This document shows, piece after piece, positions 26,211 to 37,129 of a stretch of 64,000 nucleotides of DNA. The notes beneath the pieces are model-generated. The model did no database searches and was not told the origin of the DNA. It saw nothing but the letters and a program-made list of their open reading frames with translations. Location: assembly GCF_949987515.2 (NCBI RefSeq), contig NC_082687.1, positions 21,312,148 through 21,376,147 of the forward strand. Reading direction: 5' to 3'. Source of the DNA: Delphinus delphis. Taxonomy: Eukaryota; Chordata; Mammalia; Artiodactyla; Delphinidae. Within the stretch, counting starts at the first letter, position 1. Each line of letters begins with the position of its first letter. A program made the translations under genes and the position numbers.

Positions 26211-26217
26211 CCCTCAC
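26211..26217 (-). promoter_or_regulatory. MAML3: Splice donor of MAML3 exon 1
   Basis: On the minus strand the coding sequence ATG is followed directly by GTGAGGG, a good match to the GTRAGT donor consensus. If translation simply continued, the frame would run into non-family sequence (VRARWQ), which supports splicing here. Confidence 0.9.
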
Positions 26218-26691
26218 CATGATCAGCGTGTGGTTCCTCTGCTCCGCCGAGGCAGCCTCCGCATCTTGCTGGGGTTTGCTCTGGTGCTGTTGCTTGCCCG
26301 TGCCGGCGCCCGATTTCTTGGCCCTCTGCTCCAGGGTCCGCTGGTAGAGGCTCACGGTGTCCCGGCGCTCCAGCTCCAGCTGCGCCACCTGAGCCTGCTG
26401 GTACCTGTTCTCGCAGTTGACGTGGTGCCGCCGGCAGCCCTCGATGCGCTGGCGGAGCCGCTCCACCACCGTGCTGTGCTTGGGGACGGCCGCCGAGCCG
26501 CCGCCGGGGCCCCCGGAGCCGCCGCCGCCGCCGCAGCCGGCAGCCGGGTGATTGCTAGTCGGAGCAGCGGGAGTACTATTGGGAGTATTATTCACACCGA
26601 TCCCGGCCCCGCCGAGGCTGCTGTTCAGGCTACTGTTGATGCAAATACTACTGCCATTCGCGGCAGCAGCGGGGGCTGCGAAATCCCCCAT
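26218..26691 (-). CDS. MAML3: MAML3 coding exon 1 (mastermind-like 3, N-terminal 158 residues)
   Basis: This is the first coding exon of a Notch coactivator that acts in the nucleus. Mastermind-like proteins clamp onto the Notch intracellular domain/CSL (RBPJ) complex and recruit p300. The frame starts MGDFAAPAAA, which I recognise as the MAML3 N-terminus, and runs to a terminal HTLIM. Residues 1-70 are low-complexity Ala/Ser/Asn/Gly with a Gly tract at 52-65. Residues 71-131 form the basic MamL-1 helix (KHSTVVERLRQRIEGC, then CRRHH, then the LELERRD region). The start is the ATG at 26691-26689: it has A at -3 and G at +4, and a TAG in frame lies upstream at 26742-26740. The exon ends after a complete codon at 26218, followed by the donor GTGAGG, so the intron is phase 0. 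The rest of the protein (Gln-rich transactivation region) lies outside the window. Residue 103 is Ala where I expect Glu (see findings). Confidence 0.96.
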
Positions 26692-27540
26692 CCTGCTCCC
26701 CGGGCACACTATTTTGGAAGAACTTTTTTTATCCACCCCCTATCAGCCTCCTCCTTGGGTCCAAGGATTAAAATAGTTTAAGTGGAACGCGGGGGAGACG
26801 CAAGCACATGGATGGAAACAGCGATCCCGACCGGGCGAAAAAAAGGGGGAGAGATTTTGGGGTGGTTTTTTTTTTGTTTCCTTTTTTTAAACTGTAAAGC
26901 TCGAGGGGAAAAAAGGGGGGTGTTATCAGAATACCATCAGACACCTATCAACAAAAAGAATCACAACAAACTGAGCCAGCAGCAAATCGGGTTGCAACTC
27001 AAGGGAAGATCCGTTCTTCGCCTGCCTTCTTTTTATAATCCATTATTTTCTAATAAATTCCAGGAGATTTCCGGTGGTTGGCAAGCATTTTCTCCCTACG
27101 TACCGAAAAACACACCCCATGTACACACACAAGCATATGCCTCCAGTGCGGACACGCGCGACACACACTCACTCCACACCGCATCGGAAAACGGCAAGCT
27201 TGCTTATTGCATTTTCCTTCCACAAAAAAAGTTTTGGTGTTTATGCCGCCCCGTGTTCTCAAAGTACTTTGGCTGCTCAGTTGCATTTCACAGGAACCTA
27301 GATATCGAATCCTCGGGCTGGGGGAAGTAAACACATGGACAGTCCGAGGCGACTGCAAAAGTAGATCGGTGAAGTCCTTTGCAAAACGCCGCGCGGAGAG
27401 CAGCCCCTAACGCTCGGCTGGGCTGCCGCTGCCGCCGCTGCTCCTGCCACCATCACAATGATCAACTGCTCGCCGCCGCCGCCGCCGCCTCCTCCTCCTC
27501 TCGCTCCTCCACCTCCTCCTCCTCCTCCATGCCAGCGGAG
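26692..27540 (-). other. MAML3: MAML3 5' untranslated region (upstream limit estimated)
   Basis: This is the stretch immediately upstream of the MAML3 start codon, read on the minus strand. It runs from AT-richer sequence next to the ATG to a GC-rich segment with GGC/GGA triplet runs at its far end. It is free of interspersed repeats. Two ATG upstream frames are visible: 27336-27298 (12 codons) and 27286-27050 (78 codons). Neither overlaps the main start. The 5' limit is my estimate from the end of the GC-rich block. No TATA box or single initiator stands out, as is usual for CpG-island promoters. Confidence 0.6.
27470..27529. repeat. GCC/TCC triplet repeat in MAML3 5' end
   Basis: About seven GCC units followed by interrupted TCC units on the plus strand, which read GGA/GGC in the transcript sense. 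Probably within the 5' UTR or just at the start site, and likely length-variable. Confidence 0.85.
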
Positions 27541-27820
27541 TGATATCAGGACGCGCGAGCTCAGTAAACACGGCAGCGGCGGCGGCTGGAGGCCGTGAGA
27601 CAAGCCCGGGGACACGGCACAAAACCCGGCGCGGACTCTCCGCCGGCAGGAGCGGGTGCGGCGCGCACCGGCACCCGGCTCCCGGCTCCCGCCTCCCTCT
27701 GCTCGTCCTCCCCGCCCCTCCCACGCCCCCAACCTCACTGCCACCCGGACTGGGAAGCCGGCGCTGCCAGAAAAGAGAAAAAGAAAGATTCTGGGGGATC
27801 TCGGGAATGAATCAACTTTT

Positions 27821-27839
27821 GACGCGTGCGCGCGCGCGC

Positions 27840-27872
<33 letters not shown>

Positions 27873-27913
27873 CGCGCGACTGTGTATATGTGTGTATGTG
27901 TGTGCGCGCGGAC
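27821..27913. repeat. CG/TG/CG alternating purine-pyrimidine tract
   Basis: Runs CG repeat, then about eleven TG, then CG repeat, then an imperfect TG/TA run with a last CG block. Alternating purine-pyrimidine DNA of this sort is Z-DNA-prone. It lies just upstream of MAML3. Confidence 0.9.
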
Positions 27914-27989
27914 GACCGTGGGGACGCGCCTGGCTGGATTTAATTTCCTTATTCCAAACGAGGTATGAAGTGATCCAAAGTTGTTGTTA

Positions 27990-29876
27990 TACGTTTATAC
28001 ATTATATTGCAGAACTGTGCATGACCAGGCAGAAACATTGAAGCTTCGCAGCAGTTGTCTGTTACCCCTATCCATATGGAAAGAAGACAAATGAGTGGCT
28101 TGTTTTTAAAACCCAGGTAATAAGTCCTCGCTAGTAGTAACCCTGCTTGTGGACACTTGTTCAAACTCTAGGCCAGTCTTAACACACAAATGCCAAATTA
28201 TGAACAAAAAGAAACAGGCAACAAAAAACTTGGAATATTATTTAATTGGCTGTACATAATGATTGTTGCTATTAGGGCAATTATTGTTTTACTTACCCTT
28301 GGAAAAAAATTAAAACAAAGCAAGCAGGGACTTGGAGGTGAGACGAACACTACATTTTAAGACTGTTTTGAACACTAGGTGCTAATGACAGCAGTAATTA
28401 AGGGTCCTTCGTAAATCAAGTGGAAAGATTGCAGATTTCATGGATTAGAACTATAGGAAAAACACAGTATTTCACAGTTTGTCATAACAAAAACAATTTC
28501 TGTTTAAGTGAATTCACAATAAGTACAATTAAAATGGAAGAACAACCACAGAAAGTAATCTAAACTTTCTGTCATCTCCCCAGATATTGAGTATCCAAAA
28601 AAAAAAAAAACCCCACTAACAACAACTAAGGATCAAATATAATATCCTTGAATCTGGACTTAACCCATTGCAAATACGTAATTTTGAAAAAATTAAAATG
28701 GACAAACTGTTTCTGTGATCATTAGTAGGACAAAAATCTTGATTGTGAGCTGTTAATAATAAGGCATTTTGTATTATCTCAATAAATCTTATAGAATTAG
28801 TTTTTTGGGTAAAAATACACCTCAGTTTTCTAAAATAGCCAGGAATAAAAGAACTTCGGATCTCATGCATTAGTCATGAGATCTGATTTAAACCATCTTC
28901 ATTTCTTGGCATTGCAGATTAGCATAGGATGCTATTTCTAACCTCATAGTGTCAGCAATAAGAAGCTATATTTTTCTTCAATTAATCAGGTCTATATGGT
29001 GAACTATATCTTTAATATCCATTGAATTATCTGGTAAAATGGGCAGCAAAATCTTGATTGGCATGGTGTGAGGTTACCTCCAAGCAGTGAAACCAATGTG
29101 AAAGAGTATCTTTCACTGAAGTTGCCATACTTTTTCAGAGGGCTAGTTAGTTACCATACAACTTTGTGGATCATAACTAACTGCCCCTCCTTCAAGTCTG
29201 TTAGGAAATTAAACTGAGTTCTATAGCAAAAAGTCAGTTCTGATTCTAAAAACATAGAGAAAATTATAAGAAATCATAAGAAAAAGACATCACGAAGTGG
29301 CCTTTGTCTATTGCACATGTTCACTAAATAATATCTGTATTAATTCAGGAAACATATGGTTTCACTGCAGAGAGGAAGCTATGACTCTGCATTCACTCTC
29401 CTCTCTCTGCACTAGAGTCTAATTCTTATCCCTCCTCCCCCATGGCACCTATATCACCCATACAAGACTGCAATTTGATTTACAGAGGCAGCAAGTTTGA
29501 GGGTCTTGAGCATTGAGTCTTCAGTCTGGAGACTTGGGTTCTAATTCTAGCTTTTTTCCTATGCCTCAGAATTTAACTTTTCACTGAGAGTTTGTCATTC
29601 TGAAAAAAATATTCCAACGATAGCAGCAACGTGCATTCGCATTGAGCTGTTTACCTCTCCTATGATGAAAGGAAGCCAAAAATACACAACAATTTGCATC
29701 CTTCCCTTTGAGGCATGAGCAGGTGGAGGATCACATTTTGTGGCTTTACCCCAGAGCTCCCCGAAGACAAGTGGAGCTACTCTTGCACAGCCACAGTATA
29801 GTTTGCTGCCCGAGTTTAGTGCATGAGTGGACTACAACACACACAAAAAGGCTGGCTGACTGTTCATGGGTATATG
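27990..29876. other. Unique intergenic sequence upstream of MAML3
   Basis: AT-rich, with an A run at 28600-28613. A short MIR-like piece lies near 29520-29580. No gene is visible. Confidence 0.5.
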
Positions 29877-29877
29877 T

Positions 29878-29902
29878 ACACACACACACACACACACACA
29901 CA
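29878..29902. repeat. (CA)n microsatellite
   Basis: About twelve CA units. Confidence 0.9.
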
Positions 29903-29904
29903 AG

Positions 29905-30960
29905 GCACCAATCTTGTATCTCGTCAAGATAGTGGGAGTGGCAGCCATGAGCTCCAAGACCGAAATGCGGAGAAAAGAAGGACTGTGAAGCTGTGTGATG
30001 GCGAATGGGGGCGAGTCTTTGAGGAAATTGACCTGTGCAGTAAGTCTTCCACTGTGACACACTTGAGGTCGGAAACCCCATCCTAACTGTGCAGGACGAT
30101 TAGAAGAAAAAAGCAGGAAGTGAACAAGACTTAAGTCTTGAGCAATATAGGCAAGTTACCCTGAATTAGAGATGTTCATCTACTCCAGTGACTTTAGAAG
30201 AAGCAAAGGCTTTTATACTGGCTACTTCTAGATTCTCATGATATCTTCTTCTAAGGTTGCCAGCTTTGCTGGTCACCATCGTAAAGTACTCCTTGAAAGT
30301 CATAGAGAAGTCCATGTTCTGGGGAAGCGATTTTAGTCCCTTCTCCCTACCAAGCACCCTGGTATCACGACCATCTTTATCTTTTATGTGAGCCTGCTAG
30401 AAAGCCAAACTGCCGGATGGGAGCTATTGGACACATCATGAGTGCTATTGCTCTAGAATGGCGAAGAAATCTGAGATGCCGTAGCAGTGACGAGAAAGAA
30501 ATGACGTGGTTGTATCCCGAGACTTTGATGATATCTCCCTGGATGCCAAAGAGAAGAAGGGCTGGATGAAGAAGTACCTGTGCCAGGTTGTCCTGAGGCT
30601 CTGCCTCTAAGCCAAAGCTGGCAGTTCTAAGAAGTTGAACCAGATTCCCTGTTCTTTAGGTCAACTCTGCATCATCCTCCCATGTCCATCTGATAGGGCT
30701 CAGTGTCTCAGAGTCAAGAAGGAGGTCTCTGTGTAGAAACTCCAGTGTATGTGCCACTTCTGCAGCCCTATTAATGTGGATCAATAGCACTGGCTTCCTA
30801 ATTGTCCCCTAAAGAATACTTGGTGACCAAGGGAGAATAGGAATCCCCTGCTGCCCACCTACAGGTAAGCAAACCTTTATATGTGCCCACAGAGTGGACC
30901 CAGGCAGTCCTGAATTACTAGCAGCAGTGGGGTGTGCCCTCAACCATCTGACGAGAGCTA
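29905..30960. other. Intergenic sequence, nothing assigned
   Basis: Short open stretches occur on both strands (for example plus 30518-30610), but none matches a family that I recognise. No promoter or splice pattern is visible. Confidence 0.45.
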
Positions 30961-30974
30961 TCACTTCAGTAATT

Positions 30975-31047
30975 CCACAAATATAGTTATGGTCTGCTGT
31001 GTGCCAGGCACTGTGGTAGGCACTGGGGATGCAGCATGACAGTGTAT
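30975..31047 (+). repeat. Ancient interspersed repeat fragment (family not named)
   Basis: 'ctgtgtgccaggcactgtgg' followed by 'ggcactggggatgcagcatg' is a familiar old mammalian repeat. The L1 just downstream inserted into it. Confidence 0.55.
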
Positions 31048-31060
31048 AGAACACAGTCCC

Positions 31061-31500
31061 TATGAACCTGGAGATGATCACACTAAGTGCGGTAAGTCAG
31101 ACAGAGAAAGACAAATATCATAGTATATCACTTTTATGAGGAATCTAAAAAATAGTACAAATGAACTTATTTACAATACAAAGACAGACTCACAGACAGA
31201 AAACAAACTTATTGCAAAAAACAAACTTATCGTTACCAAAGGGGCAGGAGAGGGGAAGGATAAATTGGGAGTATGAGATTAGCAGATGCACAGTAACCAC
31301 ATATAAGATAGGCAAACACAAGGACCTATTGTATATAGCACAGGGACTACATTCAATACCTTGTAATAAACTATAAAAAAGAATTGAAAACAAGAATATA
31401 GATATATACATATATATGTATAACTGAATCACTTTGCTGTACACATGAAACTAACACAATATTGTAAATCAACTATACTTCAATAAAGAGAAAAAAAAGA
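31061..31500 (+). mobile_element. 5'-truncated L1 3' end, perfect 13-bp TSD
   Basis: The duplication agaacacagtccc is identical at 31048-31060 and 31501-31513. The insert starts within the last codons of ORF2, passes through the 3' UTR (GGGGCAGGAGAGGGGAAGG patch) and ends in 'caactatacttcaataaaga' and an A-rich tail. Confidence 0.95.
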
Positions 31501-31513
31501 AGAACACAGTCCC

Positions 31514-32735
31514 AACCTCAATGATGGCCAACTAGACTCAGGGCGGTAGATGCAGGGACTAATATGAAGTGGGTACGGGAACACGTAAAAGAGGCCTCAA
31601 GTGCATGCTTGGAGGTCTAAGCAGGCTTCTCCAGAACTCATGCTCAAAACTGGGTAGACATGAGCCAAGCTAAGGTTGGTCGGGGGTATGAAGTGGGGAG
31701 CTAGGAAAGAGTGGAGCAAGGCTCTGAGACCTATTGTTTCAGCAAATCCACACTCGTTTCCTCTCACAGGAGCATGAGTGTGAGAGGGTGTGATTAGAAA
31801 GGAGTCCAAGGCTGGGAGAAAAGCAAGAGCCAGACCGTGCAAGGCCATCCAGAAGCCTAGACTATATCCTTGGGACCAGGCTACCATTGAAAGGATTCAA
31901 GTTGATTACACTTTTTACTTTGGCAATGCAGCAGATGTATTAATAACACTGTTTTCTAGAGCGTGTTCTGAAGAACCTGGTCCTGTAAGGTGTTTCACCA
32001 GAAAGGTTTCTGAGTCAAGTAAGTTTAGGAGATGATCTGTACGGCATCTCTCTCTCAAAGATTCATTACCATGGTGAAGGCCGCAAGAAATCTTTCAACA
32101 AAGCATGTTTAACTTTGTTTAGCCTAGCGGTGCCAAAGTCCTGTTATCTCCCACAGAATGAAACACACTCTAGAAAGCTCTGTGTAGGAGAGACTAAATA
32201 TCGAAGGCAGTTGTAAATCTACTTAAGTTCACAATTGCCTGGGCAGGTAGTCTGTGACAGAGACCACACTCGCCTTACCATCTGCTTTGCCAGAATCACT
32301 AGCACCCAGGTTCAAGACCCTTTCCTAACCTTAACTGGATGTGTTGAATTCTGACCTTTAAGCAGTAGGGAAGCAGCAACACAAAGGCAAAAATCCCAGA
32401 AGGGGGAACTTGACTAGACTTTTTCAGCATTAGTACTTTGAGTGTCATGTTAATGTCTATCTCTGTATAATAAAACCTCCTTATTAGGGAGAAAGGTCAG
32501 TAGTTATTTAACTGAAAATCTTAACTATGTAATATCTTTAAAGATTTAGAGTTTTATAACTTTGGAGGCATGCACTCTGTCTAGTCTAACAATTACTGGC
32601 CTCTTGGAGCTACTTTAATGAGCTCCTTCTACCTAGTAAACCAATTGTATGTAGGTGACATCCCCATGGACAAGGGGTGTTTCAAAAGTTTGTTTCCTTA
32701 AGTATTTAAATATTCCTAACAAGACCCTATTTACA
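31514..32735. other. Unique intergenic sequence
   Basis: No gene or named repeat found. Confidence 0.5.
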
Positions 32736-32737
32736 CA

Positions 32738-33042
32738 GACTTCCCTGGTGGCGCAGTGGTTAAGAATTTACCTGCCAATGCAAGGGACACAGGTTCAGTC
32801 CCTGGTCCGGGAAGATCCCACATGCCGCAGAGCAACTAAACCCATATGCCACAACTACTGAGCCCGCGTGCTGCAACTACTGAAGCCTGTGCGCCTAGAG
32901 CCCGTGCTCCGCAACAAGAGAAGCCACCGCAATGAGAAGCCCACACACCACAACGAAGAGTAGCCCCTGCTCGCCACAACTAGAGAAAGCCCGCCCACGC
33001 ACAGCAACAAAGACCCAACTCAGCCAAAAAAAAAAAAAAAAG
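32738..33042 (+). mobile_element. Long-form CHR SINE (CHR-1 like), plus orientation
   Basis: About 300 bp. It shares the GACTTCCCTGGTGGCGCAGT head, but the body carries repeated 'cacaactactgagcccg' and 'gagaagccaccgcaatgaga' modules before 'cccaactcagcc' and a pure A tail. An older, longer subfamily than the 200-bp copies. Confidence 0.93.
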
Positions 33043-33544
33043 ACTCGCTTATGTGATTAATTTTCACTTTTTAATTACAAAAGCGTTTACTTAGCTCTAG
33101 ACCAGGTCATAAATTTGAGAGGAATGTGAATTAATGGTGTTTATTTTCTTGTTCATGTATCTTAATATGTATATAATAGTTTTATGGTTATTAGGAGAAA
33201 GTTATCTAAAGTCCATGGCAGACAAATTTTTTAAAAGCCTTTCGTTCTATTTCACATGTGCCTCTATTCCCAGTGCTAAGTAGTTTGAGATAACAAGGCA
33301 TCTGCCTTGAACAAGGTCTGGCTTCCATGTAAGACGTTGAAGACCTCTGAAATTTGGGGAAAGTATTTATAAAATCTCTTATTTATTGAGGCCTATCAGC
33401 AGCCAGATTGTTAACTTCAAAAAAATTATTTAACAAATAATCAAAGAACTGAAAAACTGTACTTTTTTGTAGTAAACCTTTACTGGTGATCAGCAATGGC
33501 CTAGGATATAATTTTAATGGTCAACAGTCACTGAAAACTCGCTC

Positions 33545-33700
33545 TATTGCAGGTTCTGTTATTAGGCCCCCACTTCACTGGTGAAGAAACTGAGGCACAG
33601 AAAGCTTAAGGAACTTTCCCCAAACCAGAGATGAACAGTGGCAGAGTCTGAACTTGAATCCAGGCTCTCTGACCCCCAGAGCACACACACTATTGAAGAA
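33545..33700 (-). mobile_element. MIR SINE
   Basis: 'gaagaaactgaggcacagaa' followed by 'gcagagtctgaacttgaatc' are diagnostic parts of the MIR complement. Confidence 0.85.
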
Positions 33701-33984
33701 ACACGACATTAGAAGAAGGTCCCTAAGTTTCCTTCTAATTTTAAGGGTCTACATTTCTATGAAATTAAGATCACTGACTTTTACCCAGATCTCACTTTAA
33801 CAGAAGGCTCTTGCTGCAATGCTTAGGAGGGTTTCAGCTAAGGAGAAATTCTTCCAGGAGGCTGTCTTTGGCCAGGCTTGCCTCAGCCCCAACTCTGGGT
33901 TAGTCACCTTCTTGGTGCTCTGAAAATGATGTGCAGTTCTCTATCTTGGCACTTATACTATCACATTATATTATAATTGTCGAT

Positions 33985-34095
33985 CTACTTGTCGGTCTCT
34001 CGCTTGTGTTCTATTAGTCTTTGGACCTAACACAGGGCCTGGCCGTGACAGAGCTCGGTAACTGCGTTAGAGAGCATGAGTAAATGAAAGAGTGA
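33985..34095 (+). mobile_element. L2 3' end fragment
   Basis: 'acacagggcctggccgtgac' followed by 'gagtaaatgaaagagtgaat' fits the L2 terminus. Confidence 0.65.
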
Positions 34096-34394
34096 ATGGT
34101 TCAGTTTACCAAAATTACAAAATGGGAAAGGGAGTTGTGACCAGTCCTCAACAGTAGTCCCGAGGAGAGGAAAACTGCACTACCATTCTGTAGAAACTAT
34201 TTGAATGCAGTAGAAGAAAATCATAGTCAGGTGTGGCTTATTTTTTCAAAATGCTGTTTCTCAGGGGTTTGAGGTAATCTATAAATTGGCTTAGAGAGGT
34301 GCAGGGGTGGAAGAAAGGCAAATGGAGTAGAGCCAGCCTCTTACAGATTCTCTCAGAGCATCAGCTGTCTGTCAGCAAGGGGAATGGCTCATGT

Positions 34395-34495
34395 TTATTG
34401 TACACCCATGGCCATGGTCAGATATTAGGCAAGGCTTTTCCTGTGTTAACCAATGTCATAATCCCAACAACCCTAGGAGGTACGTAAACTAGAAT
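34395..34495 (-). mobile_element. MIR fragment
   Basis: 'aatgtcataatcccaacaac' followed by 'cctaggaggtacgtaaacta' is the complement of the MIR core. Confidence 0.65.
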
Positions 34496-34728
34496 TGGCC
34501 CAAATGTGCTCTAACATGAGTTCAACTACATGCTCTCAGTTTTGTGTGTATATGTATATTCCATCTCTTTCTTCTGTGCTCAGAAATGAAAAAGGGAGGG
34601 AGGGAAGTTGCTCAGAATCAGTGGAGGAATGTAATACACCATGTATATTTATTTCACTTCATGGATGGTGTAAGGGTTTTAAGGTGATTACAACTACACG
34701 CCTGAGAAAGATGTAACTCCACCATCTT

Positions 34729-35027
34729 TTTTTTTTTAATAATTTAAATTTATTTATTTATTTTTGGCTGTGTTGGGTCTTCGTTTCTGTGCGAGGGCTT
34801 TCTCTAGTTGCGGCAAGCGGGGGCCACTCTTCATCGTGGTGCGCGGGCCTCTCACTATCGCGGCCTCTCTTGTTGCGGAGCATAAGCTCCAGACGCGCAG
34901 GCTCAGTAGTTGTGGCTCACGGGCCCAGTTGCTCTGCGGTATGTGGGATCCTCCCAGACCAGGGCTTGAACCCGTGTCCCCTGCATTGGCAGGCAGATTC
35001 TCAACCACTGCGCCACCAGGGAAGCCC
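34729..35027 (-). mobile_element. Long CHR SINE, minus orientation, perfect 12-bp TSD
   Basis: The duplication ctccaccatctt lies at 34717-34728 and 35028-35039. Reverse CHR body with a TTTATTTATTTA tail. It split an older MIR, whose 3' portion resumes at 35040. Confidence 0.96.
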
Positions 35028-35039
35028 CTCCACCATCTT

Positions 35040-35115
35040 ATTATCCCCATTTTACAGATGAGAAAATGAAGGCTTAAAGAGTTTACATAACTTGTATCCA
35101 AATCAACACCAAAGC
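35040..35115 (-). mobile_element. MIR fragment interrupted by the CHR SINE
   Basis: 'attatccccattttacagat' followed by 'gagaaaatgaaggctt' is the classic MIR complement core. Confidence 0.8.
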
Positions 35116-37125
35116 CTCTGTCTTATGCACCTGTCTGAATTCAGCTTTGTGTTTTGTTGTTGGTGGTGGTGGTGTCTTGGAGCCCTTCTGTTGCTGCTAT
35201 TGTCACCCATCCAGCAAATATTTATTGACTATTGACAAGTCCTATATTAGGTGCAAGGTATGCATACTTGAACAGAAACATTTTCCTCCCCAGGGGAGCT
35301 TAATAATCTAGTGGAGAGAAGGAAAGATAAATCATACAACAGGCTAACATAATTGTAGTCAGCTCTTGATTGACCAGAGTTTGAGGGAGTCATAGGAATG
35401 GGTTTGTCACAGTTAAGACAAAACCTGTGAGAAGGGGATTGGAAAAAAAAAATTAACCTAAGCTTAGTTAGAATGACAGCCAATATTAAGGGAAGGTTTA
35501 CCGTTCTGCACATGCCTTTCAAAAGGTAAAAAATAATAAGATACAACAGTTTAAGTATACAAAGCATCACTTTCATTGTCTGATGAAAAATCGCCCAAAG
35601 CTATCTGCTTAATGGTTTAATATTGCCTGTTCCTCAGCTGAACACTCCCTTTTTAACACTGGAACAAAGCCTAAGCAACATCAGTTTGTCTTTGAGCAAA
35701 GTGCATTCTTCTCTGTCACTCTAGTAGACAGTCTAGGTCAGCAGTTTTTAAGCCACGTTGAGCCCTAAGAATTCCCTGGGAGGGGCCTCAGGGGCTGGGC
35801 ATGGCGGGGAGAGGAGTTGGTTGGTTCTTAGCTGCTCTTCAACTCAACTCAAATTGGAGTAAGATTGCCTTTGAAGAAAGGGTTCCACAGCTACAAAGTG
35901 TTTGAAAATAGTTTTATGTTTCATCTTGTTTTGCAGGCAAACTCTCCTTCTCTCCCCAACCCAATCTTCGTCCTCCATCACACACATATTATCATTTCAC
36001 TCTTCCTGATGTCACCAAATTCTGGTTCACACTGGCTCCGAATTGGTTAACTTTGGCTCCAAAATTTAGTGATCCACTTGTTAATGTCCGCTTCCTCAAA
36101 TTTCTCTTCTTTTCTCTGAGCTGGGCAGGTATAAGGATGACCCAGCTAAGTGTGCACTGAGGTGGAGAAAACCATATTGTCTAGAAATACATTGGGGGAG
36201 CAGTGTGCATGTTTGGAAGGCATGCTAGCATCGTCTGCCTGGTGTAGTGGTGGGGTGGGGTTTGCAAGACCCTAGAGTCACGCGTCACCCTAAAATCTGA
36301 CTGCTAAGAAGGGTATGTCCTGGTACCACAAGGGTTTTGTCTTACTGAGTGGGGTATACAAATTTGGGACTACGGAGGGGGAACAGCTACTAAGGATGGA
36401 ACCTCTTCTGCTACCCCCACATTCTTCTTTGAGTAAATGCCAAACAAAGTGATTTCAAGGTCCACCAAATGATGAACCTATCCAGGCATCCACATACCTT
36501 GGTCCAGTCATGCCTCTGGTTATACTTTGGCTTCTGGGGAAGCCAGAAAATCATCGAATGGGAAATGTGACCATTTTAGGATCAGGGTATTAGGTAGCGC
36601 CTGTGAGATTTAAAACAAAGGTCTCAGCTTTGGCTGCCACGCTTTTCATTTCTTCTGCATCCCCTCCTGCCAATTCTCTGTTAAAGAAAATCTTCAGCAT
36701 GGGAAAAGGAAAAAGCCTGTAATACCTCAGGTGCCATAAGGAACAGACGAGGCACAAGGATGAAGTGATGGCTGCTCAGACAGGGGACGTTTATTGATCC
36801 AGTTCTGCTCACCATCGGTAGATTAGTAACTGACAGATGTTGCAAAAAGACAAGAAGAAAAGGCTGATTGGCAAGGGTCAGGGTCACCCAACCTTAAAGT
36901 AGAAGCAATATGGCATCTGTTGGTTAAAATGAAGTTCCAGCCATGGACATTATACAGATCTGTAGTCATTAAAAACTTTGGGTTTTTTTTGACACAAGCA
37001 CTGGTGTTTTTTTTAAACTATGTTAATCTCCTTAAGTATTGTTGCTTTTGGCTTCTCAATTACCATGCACATGTCAGCTGGTAACAGAACACCTTTATAG
37101 CTTTTCAAACCCTCCTACCTACATT
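35116..37125. other. Intergenic sequence, mostly unique
   Basis: Contains an old repeat fragment at about 35210-35350 (same family as that at 2130) and a GGT run at 35158-35172. There is no gene. Confidence 0.5.
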
Positions 37126-37129
37126 CTCA

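Larger units (their letters stand above)
1..26217 (-). other. MAML3: MAML3 intron 1 (5' portion)
   Basis: Everything 3' of the exon 1 donor on the minus strand is intron. No acceptor followed by a mastermind-like second exon appears in the remaining 26 kb. This agrees with the known very large first intron of mammalian MAML3. Contents are interspersed repeats and unique sequence, listed separately. Confidence 0.85.
23730..27930. promoter_or_regulatory. MAML3: MAML3 CpG island and promoter region (two blocks)
   Basis: CpG density rises sharply near 23.73 kb and stays high to about 26.7 kb. It dips through the AT-richer 5' UTR and rises again at 27.36-27.93 kb. GC-box cores (GGGCGG) cluster around 24.38-24.43 kb. 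A CACGTG E-box sits at 24757-24762, and TGACGT occurs near 26.09 kb. CG-alternating runs occur near 25.55-25.58 kb. The upstream block around 27.4-27.9 kb is the likely start region for minus-strand MAML3. The larger downstream block lies in exon 1 and proximal intron 1. Broad unmethylated islands of this kind are typical of developmental regulators. Confidence 0.85.

Noticed and set aside
26692..26736. A 15-residue N-terminal extension of MAML3
   Set aside because: It would begin with GTG, not ATG, and an in-frame TAG lies two codons further upstream. The ATG at 26691 has a strong start context.
27540..27968. Plus-strand frame with poly-Val/Cys from the TG tract
   Set aside because: Produced by the CG/TG microsatellite; not a coding signal.
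30518..30610. A short plus-strand stretch reading like RDFDDISLDAKEKKG
   Set aside because: Only 31 codons, with stops shortly before it and no family that I recognise. Insufficient for a pseudogene call.
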